Shown piece after piece: positions 6,333 through 12,614 of a stretch of 54,215 nucleotides of DNA. The position numbers and the translations under genes were made by a program. The stretch is from positions 1-54,215 of the IMG/VR virus record IMGVR_UViG_3300044961_000053; one strand, 5' to 3'. Positions within the stretch are counted from its first letter, which is position 1; each line of letters begins with the position of its first letter. The notes beneath the pieces were generated by a model that was given only the letters and a program-made list of their open reading frames with translations, searched no databases and had not been told where the DNA came from. The DNA comes from a virus.

Positions 6333-6399
6333 CTCAAGAGGTTAGAGCAGCCGCCTCATAAGCGGTTGGTTCTCGGTTCAAATCCGAGTAGGCCCACCA
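6323..6399 (+). tRNA. tRNA-Ile2 (anticodon CAU, probably lysidine-modified)
   Basis: 77 nt with encoded CCA. Acceptor GGGCCTA/TAGGCCC, D-arm GCTC/GAGC, anticodon arm GCCGC-CTCATAA-GCGGT, T-arm CTCGG/CCGAG. CAU could mean Met or Ile2. The acceptor is that of bacterial tRNA-Ile and the TTAGAGCAG...TTGGT body is Ile2-like, so I favour Ile2 reading AUA once C34 is made lysidine by host TilS. The D10-type stem lacks initiator features. Confidence 0.9.
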
Positions 6400-6414
6400 T
6401 AGTAAGGATTAATA

Positions 6415-6900
6415 ATGAACATTTTCATGCTTGACGAAACTCCAAATAAAGCGGCGCTTTATCATTGTGATAAGCACGTGCCGAAAATGATTCTCGAATC
6501 CGCGCAGTTACTCTCGACTGCGCATCGGTTGCTGAATGGAAGCGATCAAGTCTACAAGGCTGCGTATGTCAATCACCCATGTGCGATATGGGTGAGACAG
6601 TGTTCCGAAAACTACGAGTGGACGTATTATCTATTCATAGAACTTAATAAACAGTTTGTTAATAGGTTTGGTGGCAAAGACCACGCTTCATACGCAAAAC
6701 TTTCTGATATACTGTCAGTGCCACCACTAAATTTACCAAAAGGTTCGATGACTGATCCGGCACTTGCAATGCCGGACATTTACAAGATTCCACAAAAGCC
6801 TGTGGAATCCTACAGAAATTACTATAAGCAAGCTAAGACGTTTGCTACTTGGGACAGAATTTGTAAAGGCTGGACTCCAGATTGGTGGAACGATTTTTGA
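6415..6900 (+). CDS. Conserved phage protein, HCDKH..KMILE..QLLSTAHR family
   Basis: 161 aa, ATG 6415 with AAGGA six bases upstream. The N-terminal signature (MNIFMLDETPNKAALYHCDK, then VPKMILESAQLLSTAHRLL) is one I know from many T4-like, cyanophage and podovirus genomes as a conserved protein without assigned function. The histidines and the later HPCAIWVRQ segment suggest a metal- or nucleotide-binding site. The TGA stop overlaps the first two bases of tRNA-Lys, so gene and tRNA share a transcript that must be processed. Confidence 0.9.
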   Translation: MNIFMLDETPNKAALYHCDKHVPKMILESAQLLSTAHRLLNGSDQVYKAAYVNHPCAIWVRQCSENYEWTYYLFIELNKQFVNRFGGKDHASYAKLSDILSVPPLNLPKGSMTDPALAMPDIYKIPQKPVESYRNYYKQAKTFATWDRICKGWTPDWWNDF

Positions 6901-6973
6901 GACCGTAGCTCAACGGTAGAGCAGTGGACTTTTAATCCATTGGTTGCGAGTTCGACTCTCGCCGGTCTCACCA
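6899..6973 (+). tRNA. tRNA-Lys (UUU)
   Basis: 75 nt with encoded CCA. Acceptor GAGACCG/CGGTCTC, D-arm GCTC/GAGC, anticodon arm GTGGA-CTTTTAA-TCCAT, T-arm GCGAG/CTCGC. All stems are complete. Reads AAA/AAG. Its first base is the second base of the TGA stop of the upstream gene. Confidence 0.97.
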
Positions 6974-6983
6974 CAGGTGTGAT

Positions 6984-7181
6984 ATGATTCGTAAATACTC
7001 ACAGTCTCGAATTGTGTCAAAAGGACGCATATTTGATAACTTGTTTTTACATCAAATTAGGCGTGCTGGAATTCTTTTAGCGAGTGTCAGTTACTTAAGC
7101 CCTGACAAAAATAAGCGTGATTATGTAGTAAAATGCAACGTAAATAGGAAAACTTTCACTGGCGTAGAGAACGAATTTTAA
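6984..7181 (+). CDS. Hypothetical basic 65-aa protein beginning in the inverted repeat
   Basis: ATG 6984 with AGGTG upstream. Residues 1-17 come from the left repeat arm and the rest from the unique segment between the arms. The protein is basic (pI clearly high) with no recognised domain. If the segment flips, its C-terminal part would be replaced by the hydrophobic one now encoded on the minus strand (7244 down to 7095). Confidence 0.5.
   Translation: MIRKYSQSRIVSKGRIFDNLFLHQIRRAGILLASVSYLSPDKNKRDYVVKCNVNRKTFTGVENEF
7102..7129 (+). promoter_or_regulatory. Promoter-like sequence between the inverted repeats
   Basis: CTGACA (7102-7107), a 16-bp spacer, then TGTAGT (7124-7129). It matches consensus at five of six and four of six positions. 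In the present orientation it points at the ORFs at 7199 and 7492 and tRNA-Arg. Moderate evidence only. Confidence 0.4.
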
Positions 7182-7198
7182 TATAAACTGAGTGATGT

Positions 7199-7492
7199 AT
7201 GCACCACAGAGTCGTAGAGCCAGAATGGACATATTCACTGTCTGAAATATGCGTCCTTTTGACACAATCCGAGACTGTGAGTATTTACGAATCATATCAC
7301 ACCTTTAGATGGTTTTGGTCAGCATCATTACGCTATTTTAAACATTTTGAACGTTCTACAATTTCCTTACAAATCTGGTGCCCAAAGCTAAGAGTATATA
7401 CTCCATTCAAAGCCTTTGAAACTTGCATTGTATCTGAACCTACTACAAAACTTAAAGACTACATAGGCACTCTCGGCATTAAAGTTTTATGA
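7199..7492 (+). CDS. Hypothetical 97-aa protein, paralogue of the next gene
   Basis: Starts MHHRVVEPEWTYSLSE, which aligns with MYYRAVEPDGTLAVSD of the ORF at 7492, and both end in a similar segment (TKLKDYIGTLGIKVL versus CLKDCKEYVSITGVSFVPL), so the two are diverged tandem duplicates. About 20 internal residues are encoded by the right arm of the inverted repeat in another frame. Family and function unknown. Confidence 0.55.
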   Translation: MHHRVVEPEWTYSLSEICVLLTQSETVSIYESYHTFRWFWSASLRYFKHFERSTISLQIWCPKLRVYTPFKAFETCIVSEPTTKLKDYIGTLGIKVL

Positions 7493-7725
7493 TGTACTAT
7501 AGAGCTGTGGAGCCTGACGGAACCTTAGCAGTTAGTGATTGTAAATCACTTTGGCAGTCAGTTTTGGCTCAGCATACTAGACTCAGAATAGTACGACTTT
7601 TTTATCGCAGCGACTATGCTGCTACTATGTATGATGAAAGTTTTGTAGGTCGGTTTTCTACGACGTGTTTAAAAGATTGTAAAGAATATGTAAGCATCAC
7701 TGGAGTTTCCTTTGTGCCGCTATAG
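7492..7725 (+). CDS. Hypothetical 77-aa protein ending inside tRNA-Arg
   Basis: ATG 7492 chosen over ATG 7489 by alignment to the paralogue at 7199. The start overlaps the previous stop. There is no clear ribosome site, so coupling is likely. The TAG stop (7723-7725) is U8-A9-G10 of tRNA-Arg. No domain recognised. Confidence 0.6.
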   Translation: MYYRAVEPDGTLAVSDCKSLWQSVLAQHTRLRIVRLFYRSDYAATMYDESFVGRFSTTCLKDCKEYVSITGVSFVPL

Positions 7726-7792
7726 CTCAATGGGATAGAGCAATGGATTTCTAATCCATTCGTTGTAGGTTTGAATCCTACTAGCGGCGCCA
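7716..7792 (+). tRNA. tRNA-Arg (UCU)
   Basis: 77 nt with encoded CCA. Acceptor GCCGCTA/TAGCGGC, D-arm GCTC/GAGC, anticodon arm ATGGA-TTTCTAA-TCCAT, T-arm GTAGG/CCTAC. Reads AGA/AGG, codons rare in many GC-rich hosts but used in the phage late genes. Confidence 0.97.
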
Positions 7793-7796
7793 GTAC

Positions 7797-7876
7797 ATGC
7801 ACCGTAAGCGTACTACGGTATCCGCTGCAATGCGGATAACTCCTTGAACCTGAGCCGGCAGGGTGTACGCACCGGC
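7797..7876 (+). ncRNA. Structured segment after tRNA-Arg
   Basis: Directly after the tRNA CCA lie three stems: ACCGTA/TACGGT (7801-7819, 7-nt loop), ATCCGC/GCGGAT (7820-7837, 6-nt loop) and GCCGG/CCGGC (7854-7876), the last competing with GGTG/CACC (7862-7873). A linker CTCCTTGAACCTGA joins the second and third. No ORF fits and it is not a tRNA. It may be a small RNA released when the tRNA 3' end is processed, or a leader for the ORF at 7900. Confidence 0.4.
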
Positions 7877-7899
7877 ACTTATTGAATGGAAATCGCAAA

Positions 7900-8109
7900 A
7901 TGAATATCAACATAATGGCTTCTGCGTTTCGTTTAAACGTAACGCAAATAGATGGGGTAGACATGGCATCTATAGGTACCGAGCGTTACTATTCGTTTAT
8001 TAGTAACGTGTGCCAAATTTACAACCGCTCATGGATTCATATAAATAGCGGCCACTTACACGATATGTCTAGTGTACAATATTTTGAAGGTAGCGGCCAC
8101 AAAGAATAA
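7900..8109 (+). CDS. Hypothetical 69-aa protein
   Basis: ATG 7900 is preferred to ATG 7882 because only a weak GGAA lies at a suitable distance; neither start is strong. The sequence (MNINIMASAFRLNVTQIDGV...) has an aromatic, polar C-terminal half. It ends 6 bp before tRNA-Leu. Function unknown. Confidence 0.5.
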   Translation: MNINIMASAFRLNVTQIDGVDMASIGTERYYSFISNVCQIYNRSWIHINSGHLHDMSSVQYFEGSGHKE

Positions 8110-8115
8110 AATTGC

Positions 8116-8200
8116 GGGGCTGTGGCGAAATAGGTAAACGCAGCGGACTTAAAATCCGCCGACTTCGGTCTTAAGGGTTCGATTCCCTTCAGCCCCACCA
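8116..8200 (+). tRNA. tRNA-Leu (UAA)
   Basis: 85 nt class II tRNA with encoded CCA. Acceptor GGGGCTG/CAGCCCC, anticodon arm GCGGA-CTTAAAA-TCCGC, a long variable arm (CGACTTCGGTCTT region) and T-arm AAGGG/CCCTT. Reads UUA/UUG. Confidence 0.97.
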
Positions 8201-8230
8201 TATCAAAGACATTAGTAGGACCAATTATTT

Positions 8231-8443
8231 ATGCCTAATCAAAAGTCAAAAATTAGCGGCGTACAATATACGCTGATTAGAGAAAGGGATGCAAAGTACA
8301 GTATATTTTTGAACAGTCGCGTTTCCAGCTTTAGTGTGTGCGACTTTGTTATAAAAAATAGAAAATTAGTCTGTTATTTCAGAACTACAAAAGTTAACAG
8401 TTCCCCTGTAAGTACAGGGTGTGAAATAGCTTTAGTAGGGTAG
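8231..8443 (+). CDS. Hypothetical basic 70-aa protein
   Basis: ATG 8231 with AGGA about ten bases upstream. Starts MPNQKSKISGVQYTLIRERD. Predicted beta-rich and basic. No family recognised. Part of the series of tiny AT-rich ORFs that surround the tRNAs. Confidence 0.6.
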   Translation: MPNQKSKISGVQYTLIRERDAKYSIFLNSRVSSFSVCDFVIKNRKLVCYFRTTKVNSSPVSTGCEIALVG

Positions 8444-8450
8444 AACCAAC

Positions 8451-8669
8451 ATGAAGATGCACTTAGGTGTATCGTATGTTAGGTCTACAAGAATGGACTA
8501 CTTGATAGTAGATAAAACACAAGTAGTTTCAGTAGACGTAAGCAGAATAAGTACGCTATATTACAATCGTACTCGTTCGAGTACATCGAATTCAAGTGCG
8601 TTTTTAGGACACTTTGTAACTTGGCTTAGAAACGCATTCACTATTTCAAAAATTGAATGTCAGATTTAG
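8451..8669 (+). CDS. Hypothetical 72-aa protein
   Basis: ATG 8451, weak ribosome site. The protein is basic and rich in Ser and Thr (NRTRSSTSNSSAFLGHF), with a hydrophobic C-terminal segment. It overlaps the next gene by 13 bp. Codon use is AT-rich like its upstream neighbours and unlike the GC-rich gene that follows. Confidence 0.55.
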   Translation: MKMHLGVSYVRSTRMDYLIVDKTQVVSVDVSRISTLYYNRTRSSTSNSSAFLGHFVTWLRNAFTISKIECQI

Positions 8670-9031
8670 ATTGGTCTAATTGTTTGAAACAGTTGGGTGC
8701 GTGTCGGTCCTATGCCGATGACGCGGATGAGACAGTCTCGGCCAGAGTGGCGTGGGAACGCTGCGTAGACCCGCACAGGCTCGCGTGGCTGCTGGCCCGC
8801 CTCGGATACGGGCGGACTGTCGAAAGAGTTGTACAGCCCGTCATAGCGTGGCTCAACCCCGGTTCAGTCGAGGACTGCCAGACTCCCGAGGAAGCCGCCG
8901 AGCTGCTCGGTATCGCTGTGGGAAGGTCATACGGCAAACCCGGATATTGGGAAATAACTGACAAACTAAAATCGTTGTTCACTTACGAACAAGTTGAAGA
9001 AGCCATGAGGAGAGTTATAAATGGAAGATGA
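8657..9031 (+). CDS. Hypothetical 124-aa protein in a GC-rich patch
   Basis: ATG 8657 overlapping the previous gene. The central part (8690-8960) is markedly GC-rich, while both ends return to the AT-rich style of the neighbours. The protein is helical and acidic, with a Trp-rich middle (RLAWLLARLGYGRTV). It ends in EQVEEAMRRVINGR and overlaps the next ATG by 11 bp. Domain not recognised. The abrupt base-composition change suggests recent transfer of part or all of it. Confidence 0.7.
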   Translation: MSDLDWSNCLKQLGACRSYADDADETVSARVAWERCVDPHRLAWLLARLGYGRTVERVVQPVIAWLNPGSVEDCQTPEEAAELLGIAVGRSYGKPGYWEITDKLKSLFTYEQVEEAMRRVINGR

Positions 9032-9335
9032 AACCGAAGCCAAGGTTGAATTGTTTGGAAAATCATTTGAAGCACTGTCTGCTAATTGTACAGACGGATT
9101 GCATTTTATTTTAATGCTTGACTGTAAAGAAGAAAAACAGATTACTCAACAATTAGAAGGTTTAGCCTATTTAATGTACGTTTATACTACGCTTGTTAGC
9201 TATAAACTTGGAGGTCGCAGTTTGTCTGTTACAGAAATACTAAATATAGTTTCAAAATTAGAGGAAGCTCACGTTATTTACAACAAACTTTCAGGTATCG
9301 AGGATGAACAATCCAACGCTGCCAATGTACATTGA
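9021..9335 (+). CDS. Hypothetical 104-aa helical protein
   Basis: ATG 9021 with GAGGAG about six bases upstream. Acidic, predicted all-helical (EALSANCTDGLHFILMLDC, EEKQITQQLEGLAYLMYVY). It overlaps the helicase gene by 32 bp, so the two are co-expressed. It might be a small accessory of the helicase. No family recognised. Confidence 0.75.
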   Translation: MEDETEAKVELFGKSFEALSANCTDGLHFILMLDCKEEKQITQQLEGLAYLMYVYTTLVSYKLGGRSLSVTEILNIVSKLEEAHVIYNKLSGIEDEQSNAANVH

Positions 9336-10917
9336 AGGCCGTATATGGATGACAGCCTCGTTATTTCAGTATTTAGAGAGTCGATTCCATATAAGTCAAA
9401 TCTTGTCGGTCGAGCAGACCCACAAAGATGCAGTATCGATTCCGTACACTACAAATGCAGTATCGTTCCTCTACAACGCTTTAGGCACTTCGCCTCAACT
9501 ATTAGAAGTCTTACCCACCCCATTAAGTTTGTCCGTGACACAAGGTACGTGGACGTACTCGGGGACTCATCCGCCTATGCGTCATCAAAAAGTTACGTCG
9601 GAGTTTATCACCCTGCATGACGACATATTTGTATTTAACGATCCGGGTACAGGTAAGACACGATCCGTAATTTGGGCAATAGACTATCTACAAAAGTTTT
9701 GTAATGTTAAAAAAGTTTTAGTTGCTTGTCCAATATCAGTGCAGCCTGAATGGATGCGAGAGTTTTTTGAAGCGGCTCCGCACATTAGAGTCGCCAATTT
9801 ATTTGGCGACAAGAAAAACAAACTCAAAGCATTAGAACTTAATGCTGACGTAGACATCATCAATCACCATGGACTTGCAGTATTAAAAGACAAACTGATT
9901 GCTAAGCGTTATGACATGCTAGTAATCGACGAAGCAACAAGAAATTTCAAGTCTACTAGAACTAACGTTTACAAAGCAGCCGTTGCGATACGTAAGTCCA
10001 AACCTATGCGTACAGTCATTATGACTGGTACGCCTATGGCAAACAGCTTAATGGATGCGTATCCTTTGTTACATATGCTGTATCCTACGTTATCCGTTGC
10101 GCGTAACAAGGATGCGTTTCAAAACACTTTCATGTACAAACAAGGCCCATTTAAATGGGTACCAAAGCAAGGTGCATTAGAACGAGTTAAAGAGTTTTTG
10201 CGTCCAGTGGTGCGCTTTGCAGCCGAAGATTGTATAGACTTACCTGAACTTGTGTATGTTAATCGTCATGCTGAACTAACTAAAGAACAACGAGTGTATT
10301 TCAATGAAATGAAAGACTCGTTTGAAATGCACCATCCAGACGGACAGGTGCGAGCTATAACGTCCGCAACTAAAGCAACGAAATTGTTACAAATCTTGGC
10401 GGGCGCGGTAAAGAAGTCTGACCAGTCCGGCGAGGCCATCACTATACTTCCTGAACCTCGATTAAACGTAGTGCTTGACATTCTGGAAGGAACGCAAGGG
10501 CAGGTGTTGATCTTCTCACCGTTCCTTGCTACGATACCCTTACTGCTACAAGCCTTGCATGGCGCAGGCTACGAGGCGAAAGCAGTGTACGGAGCAACAA
10601 GTGCCGGAGAGAGGGCTACGACGTTCCAAGAGTTTCGGCAAGGACGCTACAAGGCGCTGGTCTGCCATCCTGATGTTGCAAGTCATGGGTTGACATTAGT
10701 TAACGCAAAGGCTACTGTGTGGTACAGTCCGGTCTACAATCAAGAGACATACGCACAAGCAAACAAGCGTATGCACCGCAAGGGACAAGTAGACCGAACT
10801 GTTGTGTATAACATTGGCGCTCATCCGTTGGAGTGGAAAGTCTATGACCTACTGAAAAAGAAAGAAGCCGTTCAACAAGAGTTGTTTAATCTTTTCCAAA
10901 ATCACATTGAGGACTAA
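9304..10917 (+). CDS. SNF2/DEAD-like superfamily II helicase
   Basis: 537 aa. Motif I NDPGTGKT (residues 112-119), motif II DEAT (D209-T212), motif III TGTPM, and the C-terminal domain with SHGLTLVNAKATVWYSPV and the QANKRMHRKGQ motif VI. This is the compact SNF2-like ATPase found in many phage replication modules beside polymerase A and VRR-NUC genes. It should translocate on double-stranded DNA, remodelling forks or displacing bound proteins. No C-terminal nuclease is attached. Start taken at ATG 9304, inside the upstream gene. Confidence 0.92.
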   Translation: MNNPTLPMYIEGRIWMTASLFQYLESRFHISQILSVEQTHKDAVSIPYTTNAVSFLYNALGTSPQLLEVLPTPLSLSVTQGTWTYSGTHPPMRHQKVTSEFITLHDDIFVFNDPGTGKTRSVIWAIDYLQKFCNVKKVLVACPISVQPEWMREFFEAAPHIRVANLFGDKKNKLKALELNADVDIINHHGLAVLKDKLIAKRYDMLVIDEATRNFKSTRTNVYKAAVAIRKSKPMRTVIMTGTPMANSLMDAYPLLHMLYPTLSVARNKDAFQNTFMYKQGPFKWVPKQGALERVKEFLRPVVRFAAEDCIDLPELVYVNRHAELTKEQRVYFNEMKDSFEMHHPDGQVRAITSATKATKLLQILAGAVKKSDQSGEAITILPEPRLNVVLDILEGTQGQVLIFSPFLATIPLLLQALHGAGYEAKAVYGATSAGERATTFQEFRQGRYKALVCHPDVASHGLTLVNAKATVWYSPVYNQETYAQANKRMHRKGQVDRTVVYNIGAHPLEWKVYDLLKKKEAVQQELFNLFQNHIED

Positions 10918-10922
10918 CTAAC

Positions 10923-11291
10923 ATGCTTAACTTCCAAGTGTTTGACAATATAGCCGTTCCCAAGACTGTGCGTGACACTAGCCATCTGCGTGGTGGCGGC
11001 GGTCGCAAGGCGATCTATCCGTTTGACCAGCTTGATGCTCCGGGTAAGGCAGCGTTCATTCCGCTGGAGCAGACTAAGGGACTCAAGGCTGTCACGTCGG
11101 CTGCAAATGCGTTTGCGAAGCGGACTGGTAGATATGTCTACGTTCGTCTCATTAACGAACAGACTGCGGCTAAGGACGAAACGACGGCACAAATCTTGCA
11201 GGCGTTTGACGGCGTGCCGCAGATTGGACTGTTCTACCGCGATCCGACTACGGTCAAGCCGCGTAAGCCGAGAACGTCGAAGGCGGCGTAA
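10923..11291 (+). CDS. Hypothetical basic 122-aa protein
   Basis: ATG 10923, GAGG ten bases upstream. Contains a Gly/Arg patch (HLRGGGGRKAIYPF), a RYVYVRLINEQTAAKDETT segment and a Lys/Arg-rich tail (KPRKPRTSKAA), which would suit DNA binding. It lies between the helicase and the TSCPD gene and ends 54 bp before a terminator. Function not known to me. Confidence 0.8.
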   Translation: MLNFQVFDNIAVPKTVRDTSHLRGGGGRKAIYPFDQLDAPGKAAFIPLEQTKGLKAVTSAANAFAKRTGRYVYVRLINEQTAAKDETTAQILQAFDGVPQIGLFYRDPTTVKPRKPRTSKAA

Positions 11292-11344
11292 TTCATTCAC
11301 TGTTAAGCTCCGTGCTCGTATACTGAACGAGCGCGAATGGCGGC

Positions 11345-11375
11345 ACCGCAGCGCTGAGCGAACTGCGGTTTTTCT
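11345..11375 (+). terminator. Rho-independent terminator
   Basis: ACCGCAG/CTGCGGT stem (11345-11351 / 11363-11369) followed by TTTTTCT. A second stem, GCTCGT/ACGAGC (11314-11332), precedes it. Confidence 0.75.
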
Positions 11376-11387
11376 ATTGGGAGTTTT

Positions 11388-11729
11388 ATGGAACGCCCAT
11401 ATCGTCTTGGTGGAAAGACTTATAAGGTCCGAGCGCCTCATATCGAAGGCGCTATTTATATCACCATAAACAATGATGAAAAAGGAAATCCTGTTGAGTT
11501 ATTTGCTAACACTCGAAACGCGGAGAGTGTCGCATGGCTCACAGCGGTTACGCGCTTGGCCACTATGGTGCTCTCTAATGGCGGCGACGCAAAAGCCGTT
11601 GCGAGAGAACTCAAATCAGTATTCGATCCGCGAGGAGGTTACTACGGAAACGGTGGGCATTTAACACTGTCTGTAGTAGCTGAGGTTGGTAGTCTACTTG
11701 AACGTCACATAGGAGATAGTAATGAATGA
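11388..11729 (+). CDS. TSCPD-domain protein (NrdJb-like)
   Basis: 113 aa, GGGAG four bases before ATG. KTYKVRAPHIEGAIYITIN, then LFANTRNAESVAWLTAVTRL and the VARELKSVFDPRGGYYG segment match the TSCPD domain found at the C-terminus of vitamin B12-dependent ribonucleotide reductases and in stand-alone NrdJb proteins. No catalytic reductase subunit is present in this genome, so the protein may work with the host enzyme or have another role. The Cys motif that names the domain is absent. Confidence 0.75.
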   Translation: MERPYRLGGKTYKVRAPHIEGAIYITINNDEKGNPVELFANTRNAESVAWLTAVTRLATMVLSNGGDAKAVARELKSVFDPRGGYYGNGGHLTLSVVAEVGSLLERHIGDSNE

Positions 11730-12267
11730 CTTAGCTAATCCCACGAATGCGCAGATTTTAAATCGCATTGACCTGTTAGAACAGCGCATCTTAGCCGCTC
11801 TTGGCAATGGTGAGAGTTCTAATAGACCTTTGCCGGAGTACATGACCGCGCCGTTGACTGAGGACGGAATGTATACACCGTCTTATTTACTAGAACTGAA
11901 TGAAACGGTGAGAAAAAATCATCCGTCAGGGTGGCTCAGTGCGTCTACTCGATTCCGTAACGCACCTGTTCAGTTAATTCGGTCCGTGTTCTGGTCTCAA
12001 GTCGTTAGACATCGACTCGAAAATGACTCTTTGATTGTTGGGAGATTCGAGGCAGAAAAGAACAGAGTCTTTTCTTTAGCGATTAGTTACTACGGTTCTG
12101 GAGTGTATATCATTCCATTAAACTATCCACCAGCTAACGAACCTTTTGGAATGTTCGATATTATCGTTCCGGGTTCTTATGTTGCAAATGTGCAAGATCC
12201 TATTGTTACAGACTCGCAATTGAAGTCTGCTATTGAACGATTCTATCAAGGAGCGGGCTACCTTTAA
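11722..12267 (+). CDS. Hypothetical 181-aa protein
   Basis: ATG 11722 with AGGAG six bases upstream, overlapping the TSCPD gene. N-terminal helix (NAQILNRIDLLEQRILAAL) likely forms a coiled coil. The middle and C-terminal parts are beta-rich (RVFSLAISYYGSGVYIIPLN). No catalytic motif seen. Family not recognised. Confidence 0.8.
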   Translation: MNDLANPTNAQILNRIDLLEQRILAALGNGESSNRPLPEYMTAPLTEDGMYTPSYLLELNETVRKNHPSGWLSASTRFRNAPVQLIRSVFWSQVVRHRLENDSLIVGRFEAEKNRVFSLAISYYGSGVYIIPLNYPPANEPFGMFDIIVPGSYVANVQDPIVTDSQLKSAIERFYQGAGYL

Positions 12268-12278
12268 TTGAAACGCAA

Positions 12279-12325
12279 GGTCGCTGCGCAGACTTTCGAG
12301 CGCCCGCCCGGTGCGACCAGCGGGC
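12279..12325 (+). other. Possible H-type pseudoknot upstream of the 91-aa gene
   Basis: GGTCGC (12279-12284) can pair with GCGACC (12313-12318). GCCCGC (12302-12307), which lies between them, can pair with GCGGGC (12320-12325), just before the GGAG ribosome site at 12329. The interlaced order is that of an H-type pseudoknot; alternatively the two hairpins are mutually exclusive. Such a fold beside a ribosome site could regulate translation. Confidence 0.4.
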
Positions 12326-12338
12326 ATTGGAGCCTCTC

Positions 12339-12614
12339 ATGCCGCGTCCACGTCAGCGCAAACTTCCTAGTGCAATAACCGCCTACATACGTGTACTGTC
12401 TCATAGAATTAGAATGGGCGAGATTGTACTTCCGATTTCTATATATTTGTCGCCTTCTGGAAATCGAATCTCTACAGTCAACAAATTGAATTGGAACAAG
12501 ATTGTCACGGTGGAGGATGTCGATCTTGCAGACTTTGAAATTCTCTACAGTGACGTAGAGACAGCCATAAACTCACCCTATAGGGATATACTAGACAATG
12601 TGGCTAGTAGTTGA
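12339..12614 (+). CDS. Hypothetical 91-aa protein before the polymerase
   Basis: ATG 12339 is preferred to the upstream TTG 12327 because GGAG lies six bases before it. Basic N-terminus (MPRPRQRKLPSAITAYIRVL), acidic C-terminus. Overlaps the polymerase gene by 17 bp. Family not recognised. Confidence 0.7.
   Translation: MPRPRQRKLPSAITAYIRVLSHRIRMGEIVLPISIYLSPSGNRISTVNKLNWNKIVTVEDVDLADFEILYSDVETAINSPYRDILDNVASS

Larger units (their letters stand above)
6976..7303. repeat. 59-bp near-perfect inverted repeat around a 210-bp segment
   Basis: Bases 6976-7034 and the reverse complement of 7245-7303 match at 58 of 59 positions (one A/G difference at 7010). The left arm holds the ribosome site, ATG and first 17 codons of the 65-aa ORF (MIRKYSQSRIVSKGRIF). 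The right arm encodes the same 17 residues on the minus strand. The 210 bp between carry a promoter-like sequence (7102-7129). The shape is that of an invertible segment or a recent inverted duplication. No recombinase gene is nearby or anywhere else in the genome. Confidence 0.95.

Noticed and set aside
7095-7295. 66-aa minus-strand ORF as a present-day gene
   Set aside because: Its shared N-terminus comes from the inverted repeat, and its genes would face the operon; kept only as a possible product after inversion.
7797-7876. TPP riboswitch
   Set aside because: TTGAACCTGA matches part of the conserved core, but the CTGAGA element, the P1 closing stem and the GCG.AGGGA ending are absent.
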